Part shown: positions 1-7,328 of the stretch, in pieces | Layout: each line of letters begins with the position of its first letter | Position numbering within the stretch: position 1 is the first letter of the stretch | Origin: Bacillota bacterium | GTDB taxonomy: Bacteria > Bacillota_C > Negativicutes > JAEYSJ01 | Assembly (NCBI GenBank): GCA_023434855.1 | Contig: JAEYSJ010000200.1 | Location: 1-21,085, forward strand | Direction of reading: 5' to 3' | DNA: 21,085 nt | Program-made: the position numbers and the translations under genes | Notes under the pieces: generated by a model | What the model was told of the DNA's origin: nothing | Database searches by the model: none | What the model saw: only the letters and a program-made list of their open reading frames with translations

Positions 1-810
1 AATATCGGCAATAGGCCAAGGAAAATCGATAGTCTTCAGAATATCATAGCCGACTTGGGCGTGATTTTTAACAATACCGAACTCATGGACAGTCAACTTA
101 CCAGGTTTACTTAATATTTCGGCAGGAATTGCTATTTTGCCAATATCGTGTAATAGCCCCGCAACCTGAACAGCCTTTATTGTATCATCGGCAAGCTTCA
201 GTTCTTTGGCGATAGCCACAGCCAATCCGGAGACACGCTTCTGATGGCCGGCCGTGTACAAGTCTCTTGTTTCCGTAATAGCAGCCATTGCCTGAACAGT
301 TTGCTCCACCACTTTTTTAAGCTGTTCCGAACTTTTCTCAAGCTCCTTCTCGGTTTGCTTATGGCCGGTAATATCATTGATAATACCAACAATCCCGGAA
401 ATCTCGTTACTTCTGCTTATATATGTAGCTTTGTTAAATATCACATCATGTTTGCTCCCGTCTGCATAAACAACCTTGCTTTCATATACCTGTATGCCTT
501 TCTGACTAAAAAGTTCCTCATCCATTTTGTGATATTCGTTCGCCAGATCACCAGGAGCCATATCATATACTGATTTACCAATGATTTGTTCTTGTTTTAA
601 TCCCAGATAATCCTCAAAAGCTTTATTGCAGCCCCGATAATCGCCCCTAGTATCTTTATAAAATATCGGGCTTGGTATGGCATCAATAATTGTCTGTAAA
701 AAATGTATCTGCTCTTTTAAGACATCACTTAGTCTCTCTTTTTTCGATTTTAAATTGCAATAGGATGGAACTGCAGATCTAACTTTTTTAGGTAATGTTT
801 TTTTAATCAT
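1..810 (-). CDS. PAS domain / HD-GYP domain protein (probable c-di-GMP phosphodiesterase), 3' end cut by window edge
   Basis: The reverse strand reads openly from ATG at 810 to base 1 (270 residues, C-terminus missing). Residues about 35-150 form a PAS domain (IDAIPSPIFYKDTRGDYRG... GIVGIINDITGHKQ), followed by a short coiled linker and the start of an HD-GYP domain from about residue 170. The metal-binding HD pair is H221-D222 in LLHDIGKIAIP, and KNHAQVGYDIL follows as in the HD-GYP family. The GYP motif itself lies beyond the edge. HD-GYP proteins usually hydrolyse c-di-GMP in the cytoplasm; PAS would sense a ligand or redox state. There is no membrane segment in the visible part. Start 810 has AAGGAG eight bases upstream; in-frame ATGs at 840 and 858 have poorer spacing. 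A terminator hairpin (910-932) sits just upstream, so the gene is either separately transcribed from a point I could not locate or controlled by readthrough. Confidence 0.88.
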   Translation of the reverse strand, partial: MIKKTLPKKVRSAVPSYCNLKSKKERLSDVLKEQIHFLQTIIDAIPSPIFYKDTRGDYRGCNKAFEDYLGLKQEQIIGKSVYDMAPGDLANEYHKMDEELFSQKGIQVYESKVVYADGSKHDVIFNKATYISRSNEISGIVGIINDITGHKQTEKELEKSSEQLKKVVEQTVQAMAAITETRDLYTAGHQKRVSGLAVAIAKELKLADDTIKAVQVAGLLHDIGKIAIPAEILSKPGKLTVHEFGIVKNHAQVGYDILKTIDFPWPIADI

Positions 811-896
811 TGCCCTTTCTCCTTGTAATCTTTTACACATTTCGCTATAATTCGCCATGCCACAAAGATTCTCCTGTGCATAACTGCAAAAAGTAC

Positions 897-932
897 AAAA
901 ATACAAAAACCCACTCCGTTGCCCGGAGCGGG
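897..932 (-). terminator. Rho-independent terminator, minus strand
   Basis: On the minus strand CCCGCTCCG pairs with CGGAGTGGG (nine pairs including one G.U) around a short loop, followed at once by TTTTTGTATTTTTG. In the plus direction the G.U pair becomes an A-C mismatch and no T-run follows, so the minus strand is favoured. It lies 100 bases upstream of the HD-GYP start codon and would end a transcript coming from the non-coding stretch to its right. Confidence 0.75.
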
Positions 933-939
933 AATCTAA

Positions 940-1240
940 AATATCATAGCCCGTAATGTCGTTTCTCCATATGTCCAAACCCGCCGCTAGCAGGTGGGTA
1001 TCCTGAGATATGCTTTTGCCATCCACTCAAAGGTGGCCCGACAGCTACATAACATTGAATTCCCTTTGTATAAAAGTAGGTTGGACATATCCAAGATAAC
1101 GTGCATTTCAGGCAGTTATTCTCTCTTGAACAATTGCTATATTATCACATTACGCAGCAGTACTCAAGGCTGCTAAGCTCACACTAGCGGGTAAATAAAA
1201 AGCAGATACTCCAATATGCGTTGCTAAGCTAAGCAACGCT
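940..1240 (-). other. Candidate structured RNA or long leader (nested inverted repeats)
   Basis: No credible protein gene here. Two nested perfect long-range pairings are visible: 952-959 with 1147-1154 (8 bp, CGTAATGT/ACATTACG) and, inside it, 969-978 with 1081-1090 (10 bp, ATATGTCCAA/TTGGACATAT). Local hairpins lie at 980-998, 1154-1173 and 1218-1239 (8 bp stem, GCGTTGCT/AGCAACGC). The minus-strand terminator at 897-932 directly follows, which suggests a minus-strand RNA of at least 250 bases ending there, upstream of the HD-GYP gene. I looked for the c-di-GMP-I, TPP, SAM, FMN, cobalamin and lysine riboswitch signatures and for tmRNA, RNase P and SRP RNA motifs and recognised none. The strand is inferred from the terminator only; the 980-998 hairpin would actually pair better as plus-strand RNA. 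Confidence 0.35.
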
Positions 1241-1556
1241 AACAAATGCAATTTTCATAATATAAAAGAGCCCGTAATAATCTACGCTACAGCCAATACC
1301 GATCATTGCATACCTATACGCAATCTTTCGACTACCCACAAGCATTACACAACCGGCACTGACCTTTGCTCGACTACCAAGAATACCTGCCGAACCGACT
1401 GCAATCTCCCGACTGCAATAGACCCATCGTTAACAGTTTCCCGGGAACTCCTCCGGAACCCTTGGCAGTCTTAGCTCGACCGCCATACATCCCTTTCGAC
1501 CATACAACAACAGTTGGGCTGCTGTACAGCCTTACAAGACATATAACGATCTGCCC

Positions 1557-1660
1557 GCCGACTACTGCCGAACCGTTCGATCCGACAATAATCTTTGGCC
1601 GACTAATGCCGAACCCCATTTGAGATCCGACACCAATCTTGGCTCGACCATTACGAACCC
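1557..1660. repeat. Degenerate tandem repeat, unit about 44 bp, about 2.3 copies
   Basis: Units starting near 1557, 1600 and 1643 share GCCGACTAMTGCCGAACC followed by ATCCGACAMYAATCTT, with small indels. Looser relatives of the same motifs (CGACTAC, TGCCGAACCGAC, GCTCGACC) are scattered back to about 1328. The indels break reading frame. Read on the minus strand, pieces translate into glycine-rich, valine/isoleucine-rich segments such as KIIVGSNGSAVVGG and EIAVGSAGILGSRAKV, which sit in different frames. That would fit a decayed repetitive coding sequence, but it is not proof. Nothing else is recognised between 1260 and 1740. Confidence 0.45.
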
Positions 1661-1742
1661 TTTACACTGTTTATTATCTCTGAAATATCAGTTTATATAC
1701 CCTAAATTTGAAATTGGTAGCCCTCTCTATTGCACACACACT

Positions 1743-2147
1743 TCATTCAATAGGCAGCAGATTCTTTTTGCGAAATGCCGTTCCCTGGAAAACTGCTACC
1801 AGATTACCTTGGTCATCTGTTATATTAACAGAGTAATTGCCTAAGCTGTTACTCAGCGAAATCTCCCTGGCTTCCGCATACAATACCCCGCTGCTTGCCG
1901 CTTTTGTGTAGGCAATAGTAGCATTAACCCCTAAAGCCAGCCTGGCGTGTGAATTCGCTGCCACGGCAAAGGCAAAATCCGCCAGGGTAAAAATGGCCCC
2001 GCCGTGGACCACCTTAGCTCCATTTAAATGGTAATCTTTTATTATCATCTTTACTTTTGCATACCCGGTAGCAATCTCTAGCAGCTCTATTCCGGAATGG
2101 CTGGCGAACTGGTCGTTTTCAATAAAGAAACGTTTAATACCTTCCAT
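1743..2147 (-). CDS. PaaI-type hotdog-fold acyl-CoA thioesterase
   Basis: A 134-residue protein of the usual length for single-domain PaaI/YbgC-like thioesterases. Sequence features are the central-helix motif NGAKVVHGGAIFTLADFAFAVA (the HGG...AD pattern of the 4HBT/PaaI group, with the catalytic acidic residue in LAD), followed by the beta strands VNATIAYTKAA and LYAEAREISLSNSLGNYSV. The family hydrolyses aryl- or acyl-CoA thioesters in the cytoplasm; the substrate cannot be read from sequence. The start at 2147 is chosen because GAGGAG lies seven bases upstream; a longer open frame to 2252 lacks one and extends beyond the conserved fold. It is a single-gene unit: a terminator separates it from the MFS gene. 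An inverted repeat lies just upstream in its leader. Confidence 0.85.
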   Translation of the reverse strand: MEGIKRFFIENDQFASHSGIELLEIATGYAKVKMIIKDYHLNGAKVVHGGAIFTLADFAFAVAANSHARLALGVNATIAYTKAASSGVLYAEAREISLSNSLGNYSVNITDDQGNLVAVFQGTAFRKKNLLPIE

Positions 2148-2163
2148 ATATACACTCCTCGTA

Positions 2164-2190
2164 ATGGAAATTGCATTTCGTAATTTCCAT
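2164..2190. promoter_or_regulatory. Perfect 9-bp inverted repeat upstream of the thioesterase
   Basis: ATGGAAATT and AATTTCCAT form a perfect dyad with a nine-base spacer, 17 bases upstream of the start codon and next to the ribosome binding site. A TACTAT hexamer (minus strand, 2189-2194) overlaps its outer end and could be a -10 box, but no good -35 was found. It could be a repressor site or an RNA hairpin in the leader. Confidence 0.4.
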
Positions 2191-2297
2191 AGTATCACAG
2201 CACCATACAATACAAAATTATATTGCCTTACCGCTATGGTTGTTGTACACAAATAATTCTGTTATTATTAGGGAAATCCTGCCAGTACTAATACCCC

Positions 2298-2336
2298 CTA
2301 AATAAACAGGCCCCTATACCGGTCCGATATGGGGGC
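2298..2336 (-). terminator. Terminator after the FAD oxidoreductase-MFS operon
   Basis: GCCCC-TATA pairs with TAT-GGGGGC (2310-2336; nine pairs with one wobble), and on the minus strand it is followed by a T-rich CTGTTTATTT. It lies about 40 bases past the MFS stop codon. Confidence 0.6.
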
Positions 2337-2374
2337 TCGAAACTTAATAGGTTTTTTCTGGCTAAATAGTAAAT

Positions 2375-3583
2375 TCAGTTAATTTCCGTTTCTTTTATAA
2401 ACATGATTATTGCCGCACCAAATAATGGTCCGATTGCCAAAGTCGCAAATGCGTAAAAATAGTTATGTGTTGCGTCAATTACTGCGCCGACTGCCAACGG
2501 TGATAGTAACGACCCAAGCTGCCAGATTGTATTTACTAAGCCTGTTGCCGTCCCGACTAATCTAAGCTGAACAACATCACCGATTAAGGTATTCATAACA
2601 GGGCTGTACACAAAGGCGGTAATACCCAATATCGGGGCTATGATATAAAGCATTTGAACACTTATATTAGCGCCGAACCACAGCAGCATAACACTAAATC
2701 CGACTAACATTACTGCCAGCAGTAAATTTCTTTTTCCTAATAATAAATCATTTAATAATCCGGCAACAGGCTTGCAAAATAACGCTGCCACCCCATAAAA
2801 AGACATAATTGCTCCGGCCTCAATAAGTGAAAGATTAAGATTCTTTGCCATATAAGTATTTGCCCAGGTTGCCGTTCCCCAAGTCGCCCACATTGCACAG
2901 AATCCGGCAAAGCCGGTAAGCATTAAATTTTTGTTTTTAAACAAGCTTAGAACATCATGCCAGAATTGTCCTGCCGATTGTCCTTGAGCGCGATTAGCAA
3001 TCGGCGTATTTTCCTTAAGCAGCGGCCACGCTAAAAACAGTGACGCCACCGGAAGGAAACCGGCAGCGATAAAAGAAAACTGCCAGCCATACTCTTTTGC
3101 CAGAACAGGAACAAACAAATTAACAACAGATAAGCCCATAGATGAAGCAGTCATGAAGAAACCCATTGCTGTCCCCTTACCCATGCCGGGAAACCAGTCA
3201 AAGATAGCCCTGACGCAGGCCGAGAAAATGGCGCCAGACCCGATTCCCGCCAAAATGCGATAAGTGAAGCCTTGTTCATAAGAAGTAATTGTACCCATAA
3301 GTGCTGTAAAAATACCCATGACTGCAAAAGAACCGAGTAATACCTTGCGATAGCCAAAGCGGTCTGTCAAAAGCCCACCCGGTAACTGGGTGACAACATA
3401 CCCGATATAGAAAGCCGTCATATAACTACCGGCTTGTGTTGCCGACATTCCCAACGCTTTACTGGCAAGAGGTATTACCGGAGGCCAGGATAAGCGATCA
3501 ACAAACGACAGGAGAAAAGCCAGCCATGCAATTGCCAGAACGCCAATTTGCGTTTTGGTTATCTCCATGCCTTTTACCTTCAT
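2375..3583 (-). CDS. MFS transporter (12 TM, anion:cation symporter-like)
   Basis: A 402-residue very hydrophobic protein with about 12 membrane segments. It has the MFS motif A between TM2 and TM3 (GGLLTDRFGYRKVLL), the N-terminal FVDR motif in TM1 seen in the anion:cation symporter (ACS) group, and a central charged loop near residues 195-220. ACS members take up organic anions such as sugar acids, hexuronates and phthalate; the substrate here is unknown. The start at 3583 has AGGAGG eight bases upstream. The gene begins 15 bases after the stop of the FAD oxidoreductase, so the two are almost certainly co-transcribed and probably act on the same compound, with the divergent LysR gene as likely regulator. 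Confidence 0.88.
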   Translation of the reverse strand: MKVKGMEITKTQIGVLAIAWLAFLLSFVDRLSWPPVIPLASKALGMSATQAGSYMTAFYIGYVVTQLPGGLLTDRFGYRKVLLGSFAVMGIFTALMGTITSYEQGFTYRILAGIGSGAIFSACVRAIFDWFPGMGKGTAMGFFMTASSMGLSVVNLFVPVLAKEYGWQFSFIAAGFLPVASLFLAWPLLKENTPIANRAQGQSAGQFWHDVLSLFKNKNLMLTGFAGFCAMWATWGTATWANTYMAKNLNLSLIEAGAIMSFYGVAALFCKPVAGLLNDLLLGKRNLLLAVMLVGFSVMLLWFGANISVQMLYIIAPILGITAFVYSPVMNTLIGDVVQLRLVGTATGLVNTIWQLGSLLSPLAVGAVIDATHNYFYAFATLAIGPLFGAAIIMFIKETEIN

Positions 3584-3598
3584 AACAGCAACCTCCTC

Positions 3599-4870
3599 CT
3601 ATATTATCCCACCTTGTCTTCGGAGCTCATTTCTTACATTTTCAGCATTAATTCTGCCGTTTTGCGATTGTATAGCCGCAGCTACCCCTGCTGCATGTCC
3701 TGTAGCAAAACTTGTTCCCATTACCCTTATCGAAGCAAAGGCGACAGGATCGCAGCTAATAATTCTCCCACCTGCCCAGACATTGGTTAAACCCGTTACT
3801 TTCAGGCAACCCAGCGGTATTCCAAAATAAGAAAGATCCTTGATTGGCTTGGTGACACTTGGTTTCCCTTGCTCAATATGAGCCTCAATATACCAGGCCC
3901 CCCTGGCTATCGCATCAGGGAACCGCCGTGCTTCAAGAACATCTTCTTTGGTTAAAGTATACTCCCCAACAATATGGCGGGTGTCCCTGATCCCGATTTT
4001 AGGTCCGGTCTGGACAAGATATGCTTCTTCAAACCCTGGCAAAAATCTGCGAAACGCTTCAAGATAAGCCCATGCCTGTTGTCTGCCTGATATTTCACTG
4101 CAGGTCAGACTGTCCGGGGTTAACCCGTCAGTTTTTTCATCAGCCAGGATTGACAGGATATCGCCGGAACTCCCCGGCATCCGAATAATAATACCCAAAT
4201 CTTTCGACAGCGGGCCAATTCCGGCAGCCTTTGCTTTTAAAATGGCTTCTTGAACTTTGTACGGGTGGATGTCTGCGGAAACCGGCACACCGCCAATCCG
4301 AAACATCATGGTAGCCACCTGTGATTCGCCCTCGCCACTGCTTGCCCGGTAATTTCCTCCGGCCATTGCAACTAAATTAGCCTCACCACTTGCATCAACA
4401 AATACGTCGGCCCTTACTTTCAATCTTCCTCTGTCCGTCGAGCATATTACTGCTTTAACGGTACCATCCGCGATTTCGACATCAACAACTCTGGTATGCA
4501 GCAGATAATGAGCGTTTGAATCCAGCAAGCATTTGTCAAATGCATATTTGGTTGCCTCTGCATCAATGGGTATGACGCAAGTTCCAGTACGCAGAGCACG
4601 TTGTGGACCATTATAAAAGCCTATAGAAGCCAGATTATCAAGTACAATTTGTCCTATGCCCCCTACAGCCTGTTCAGCCGGATCCGCCTGAGTAAAGAAA
4701 CCGCAATATGATGGCAGACTACAATGAGTAGCTTGTCCTCCAAAGTAGGGATTGCGTTCAATTAGCAAAACTGATGCACCAGCCTTGGCAGCTCCAACCG
4801 CAGCTGAGACACCAGCCGCCCCACCCCCTACTATAACACAATTATATGATAAATTGGCAAAAACGTCCAA
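3599..4870 (-). CDS. FAD-dependent oxidoreductase (FAD_oxidored / PF12831-like)
   Basis: A 423-residue soluble flavoprotein. The N-terminal Rossmann motif is VIVGGGAAGVSAAVGAAKAG with the ribose-binding glutamate in LLIERNPYFGG. A second FAD contact, VFVDASGEANLVAMAG, lies near residue 160, and the C-terminal FAD-capping segment (VWAGGRIISCDPVAFASIRVMG ... ATGHAAGVAAA) is present. This combination is typical of the FAD_oxidored group, often annotated only as FAD-dependent oxidoreductase, so the substrate is not predictable. The start is TTG at 4870, with GGAGG eight bases upstream. It is the first gene of a two-gene operon with the MFS transporter and has a near-consensus promoter in the shared region with lysR. 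Confidence 0.85.
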   Translation of the reverse strand: MDVFANLSYNCVIVGGGAAGVSAAVGAAKAGASVLLIERNPYFGGQATHCSLPSYCGFFTQADPAEQAVGGIGQIVLDNLASIGFYNGPQRALRTGTCVIPIDAEATKYAFDKCLLDSNAHYLLHTRVVDVEIADGTVKAVICSTDRGRLKVRADVFVDASGEANLVAMAGGNYRASSGEGESQVATMMFRIGGVPVSADIHPYKVQEAILKAKAAGIGPLSKDLGIIIRMPGSSGDILSILADEKTDGLTPDSLTCSEISGRQQAWAYLEAFRRFLPGFEEAYLVQTGPKIGIRDTRHIVGEYTLTKEDVLEARRFPDAIARGAWYIEAHIEQGKPSVTKPIKDLSYFGIPLGCLKVTGLTNVWAGGRIISCDPVAFASIRVMGTSFATGHAAGVAAAIQSQNGRINAENVRNELRRQGGII

Positions 4871-4900
4871 AATATTCCCCTCCGCTTGTTTCTCAGTTTC

Positions 4901-4929
4901 ATTATAAAAAATAATAATTTATCTGTGAA
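4901..4929 (-). promoter_or_regulatory. Promoter of the FAD oxidoreductase-MFS operon
   Basis: On the minus strand TTCACA (4929-4924) and TATAAT (4906-4901) are separated by 17 bases: five of six and six of six matches to the sigma-70/SigA consensus. The predicted transcript starts about 25 bases before the TTG start codon. Confidence 0.75.
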
Positions 4930-4950
4930 ATATATATTTACGATATAATT
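4919..4950 (+). promoter_or_regulatory. lysR promoter region and probable LysR-binding area
   Basis: A consensus TATAAT (4944-4949) reads toward lysR, with no good -35 partner. It overlaps the -35 of the divergent operon, the usual arrangement for an autoregulated LysR gene controlling a divergent operon. The region is AT-rich and T-N11-A patterns exist, but none is distinctive enough to name as the operator. Confidence 0.4.
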
Positions 4951-4980
4951 AATATAAAAAGTAGATGAAAGAGTGATAGT

Positions 4981-5862
4981 ATGGAAGTACATCAACTGGA
5001 ATATTTTTGTGAAATCTGTCGTATCAAAAGTTTTACCAAAGCATCAATTAACCTGAAGGTTGCCCAATCATGCATCTCACAACAAATAAAAAAACTGGAG
5101 AAAGAACTTGGTATTGACTTATTTGTTCGTACCACGCGAAATGTGAATTTAACCGAAGCCGGAGATATATTCAGACTGCATGCCGAGAGAGTAGTCAATG
5201 ACGTTAACAAAGCCAAACAGGCACTTCTTCCCTATACCAATGCCGGTTATGGAAAAATACGAATTGGGGCTTTGCCTGTTATGTCTTATCTGGGGATAAC
5301 CGCCATTATTGCTAAATTCCAACTAAGTTTTCCAAACATCCATGTTGACCTTAAAGAGGAGGCAAGCAGTATTTTATTTGAAGATTTACTCTCCAACCGG
5401 TTGGATGCTGTATTTGTCACCCAGCCGAATAAAGTTCCCAAGGAATTAAAAAGTCACACATTTATTGAAGATGAATTAGTTTTTGTCTGCAGCAATACTC
5501 ATCCTCTGGCCAAAGAAACAATAATTGATTTAGCCACTACCTCAGATCAAAATTATATTTTTATGAAGCCAATGAACGGCATGTACCATATCTGCCTGTC
5601 AGCCTGTCACCAATTCGGGTTTACGCCGCGAATCATTTTTGAAAGCAGTCAAATTGATACAATTATCGGATTGACAGCAGAAGGGGTAGGTGTAACTTTA
5701 TTAAGCTCAAAAATAGCCAAAGAATTTCAACATAAACCGATCGTTATAATACCTATGCAGCAAAAGATCTTGCGTAATACTGCATTTATGTATCGGCGCC
5801 AATCACAAAAAAACAAATTAATTTCTCATATTGAACAAATTCTGGCAATAAATAAACAATAA
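4981..5862 (+). CDS. LysR-family transcriptional regulator
   Basis: A 293-residue protein of standard LysR length. Residues 1-60 hold the winged helix-turn-helix (LEYFCEICRIKSFTKASINL, then the recognition helix SCISQQIKKLEKELGIDLF and VRTTRNVNLTEAG). Residues about 90-290 form the periplasmic-binding-protein-like effector domain (KIRIGALPVMSYLGI ... ). Such proteins are usually dimeric or tetrameric and activate a divergent operon when an inducer binds. The divergent neighbour is the FAD oxidoreductase-MFS operon, 110 bases away, so its effector is likely that pathway's substrate or product. The ribosome binding site is weak (GAAAGAGTG). A terminator follows directly. Confidence 0.92.
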   Translation: MEVHQLEYFCEICRIKSFTKASINLKVAQSCISQQIKKLEKELGIDLFVRTTRNVNLTEAGDIFRLHAERVVNDVNKAKQALLPYTNAGYGKIRIGALPVMSYLGITAIIAKFQLSFPNIHVDLKEEASSILFEDLLSNRLDAVFVTQPNKVPKELKSHTFIEDELVFVCSNTHPLAKETIIDLATTSDQNYIFMKPMNGMYHICLSACHQFGFTPRIIFESSQIDTIIGLTAEGVGVTLLSSKIAKEFQHKPIVIIPMQQKILRNTAFMYRRQSQKNKLISHIEQILAINKQ

Positions 5863-5871
5863 AAAATATTT

Positions 5872-5923
5872 AAGGCTAAGAGAACCCTTAACAAAGGTTT
5901 TCTTAGCCTTAAAGCATTTTTTT
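5872..5923. terminator. Bidirectional terminator between lysR and the carboxylate transporter
   Basis: AAGGCTAAG...CTTAGCCTT extended inward by GAACC/GGTTTT gives a stem of about 14 pairs. T-runs follow on both strands (plus ATTTTTTTC; minus ATATTTTTTATTG), so it serves both convergent genes. Confidence 0.85.
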
Positions 5924-5979
5924 CTTAATCAGTTTTTATTGCAACTATGCCACGCAGGCAGCAGGAAGACAATTTTTTA

Positions 5980-7299
5980 TTAATGCCATAATCGCAGCAA
6001 GATTGCAGCTATCACTACCATGCCGGCTCCTCCCAGACGAGTGGACACCTGGGCAAAGGGCATCATTTCCATGCGGTTGCAGGCAGACAGGATTGCTACG
6101 TCCCCAGTGCCGCCAAGACCACTGTGGCAGGCAGTAACAATGGCAGATTCAATAGGATACATATTGATAAACTTGCCAACATAAAATCCGGATCCAATCA
6201 TTGCTATAACAGTAGCGACAACTGTCAAGGCGTAAGCGGGAGTTAAAGCGGCAATTACATCTTTCCAGGGAGTATATAATACCCCGAGGCCGACCATCAG
6301 TGCCCAGGTCAGACTGCCGGCAATAAACTTATACATATGGCGGGCTCCCTGCTCCATGCGTTTCGGCATAATTCCTGTTGCCTTAATGATAGCCGCGGTG
6401 AAAATCATGATAATTGCAGCAGGAATCGCAATAAACATATTGGCTAACTGGCCGAAGATAAAGAAAGTGCATGCAATTAACAAACCCGCCCCCATCAATG
6501 GAAACTCTACAGGCACATCCGCGTTTTGAGCTGCTTTTAAAAGTTCGTCATCCCCTGTTTTCACCAACAGCCCATTTCCGGTCAGATGGGGTTTCTTTTC
6601 GCCCAAACGACGCAGATAGCCGGCTAACATTATTGCAACAACATTGCCCAGCATTGCTGCAGGCACAAGTTGGGGAATTAATTTTTCATAGGGTTGCTGT
6701 AAGATATCTGAGTAGGCCATCGACAGGGGGAGAATCCCTTCGCCAATACCGCCTGATACAATAGGAATAACTATATAAAACAAGGTATGCTGCGCGCCTA
6801 TTCCTGTGATTACGCCTACCAGCATGCCGGCGGCAATGCTGGCTATCGTACCAATGAGCAACGGAATAAACAACCTTAAGAACCCCTGGATAAGGACCTG
6901 CCGGTGCATTCCCAGAATGCTGCCGGTAACAAGACAGGAAATGTATAAATACAGAAAGTTAGAAGTCTTCATTACTGCAGTTATAGCTTTCATGGATGCC
7001 GGATTTAACAAATTGTAAAATACCATTATTGAGGGAACAAAGATAGATAGAATGGCCGGACCGCCAATATCTTTGAGAATTGGTATTTTCAGGCCGGCAT
7101 CCCCCAGTAAAATCCCCATAATCATCAGGACGGCAAAACCGCCGATCATATCGGCAGGCAGCTTCTCGTACACTGAAGCTCCAAAAACAACCGCTGCCAA
7201 TAGTAAATATAGCGGCAAGGGAATTACCCCGATTCTTGCATTGCGAAAACTATGCAGCAGACCAAGTTCCACCTGACTGACTGCTACCGCTTGTTCCAT
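5980..7299 (-). CDS. 2-hydroxycarboxylate transporter family Na+ symporter (malate/citrate)
   Basis: A 439-residue hydrophobic protein of the 2-HCT family (CitS, MaeN, MleP, CimH). The two hallmark re-entrant GGxG loops are visible: VSGGIGEGILPLS in the first half and SGLGGTGDVAILSACNRM in the second, followed by FAQVSTRLGGA. The family imports malate, citrate or lactate with Na+ or H+, or exchanges them for lactate. Downstream position in an operon with malic enzyme, and a nearby CitA/DcuS-type two-component system, favour malate (the MaeN arrangement of Bacillus subtilis), but citrate cannot be excluded. I chose ATG 7299, which has GAGGG eight bases upstream; an in-frame GTG lies at 7308. 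The gene begins 29 bases after the malic enzyme stop. Confidence 0.92.
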   Translation of the reverse strand: MEQAVAVSQVELGLLHSFRNARIGVIPLPLYLLLAAVVFGASVYEKLPADMIGGFAVLMIMGILLGDAGLKIPILKDIGGPAILSIFVPSIMVFYNLLNPASMKAITAVMKTSNFLYLYISCLVTGSILGMHRQVLIQGFLRLFIPLLIGTIASIAAGMLVGVITGIGAQHTLFYIVIPIVSGGIGEGILPLSMAYSDILQQPYEKLIPQLVPAAMLGNVVAIMLAGYLRRLGEKKPHLTGNGLLVKTGDDELLKAAQNADVPVEFPLMGAGLLIACTFFIFGQLANMFIAIPAAIIMIFTAAIIKATGIMPKRMEQGARHMYKFIAGSLTWALMVGLGVLYTPWKDVIAALTPAYALTVVATVIAMIGSGFYVGKFINMYPIESAIVTACHSGLGGTGDVAILSACNRMEMMPFAQVSTRLGGAGMVVIAAILLRLWH

Positions 7300-7328
7300 A
7301 ATAAGCACCCTCTCTCTTTATTATTTTT

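Noticed and set aside
244..573. 109-codon plus-strand open frame
   Set aside because: It lies antisense to the clearly conserved PAS/HD-GYP frame and has no ribosome binding site or recognisable domain.
940..1200. Possible TPP riboswitch on the plus strand (TCCTGAGATATGC near 1000)
   Set aside because: The CTGAGA-like string is present, but the second conserved TPP block (CTGATCTGGATAATGCCAGCG) is absent.
1366..1623. Overlapping open frames on both strands (85 and 81 codons) in the repeat region
   Set aside because: The frames follow from a low-complexity, stop-poor repeat; neither has a ribosome binding site or domain, and similar peptides shift between frames.
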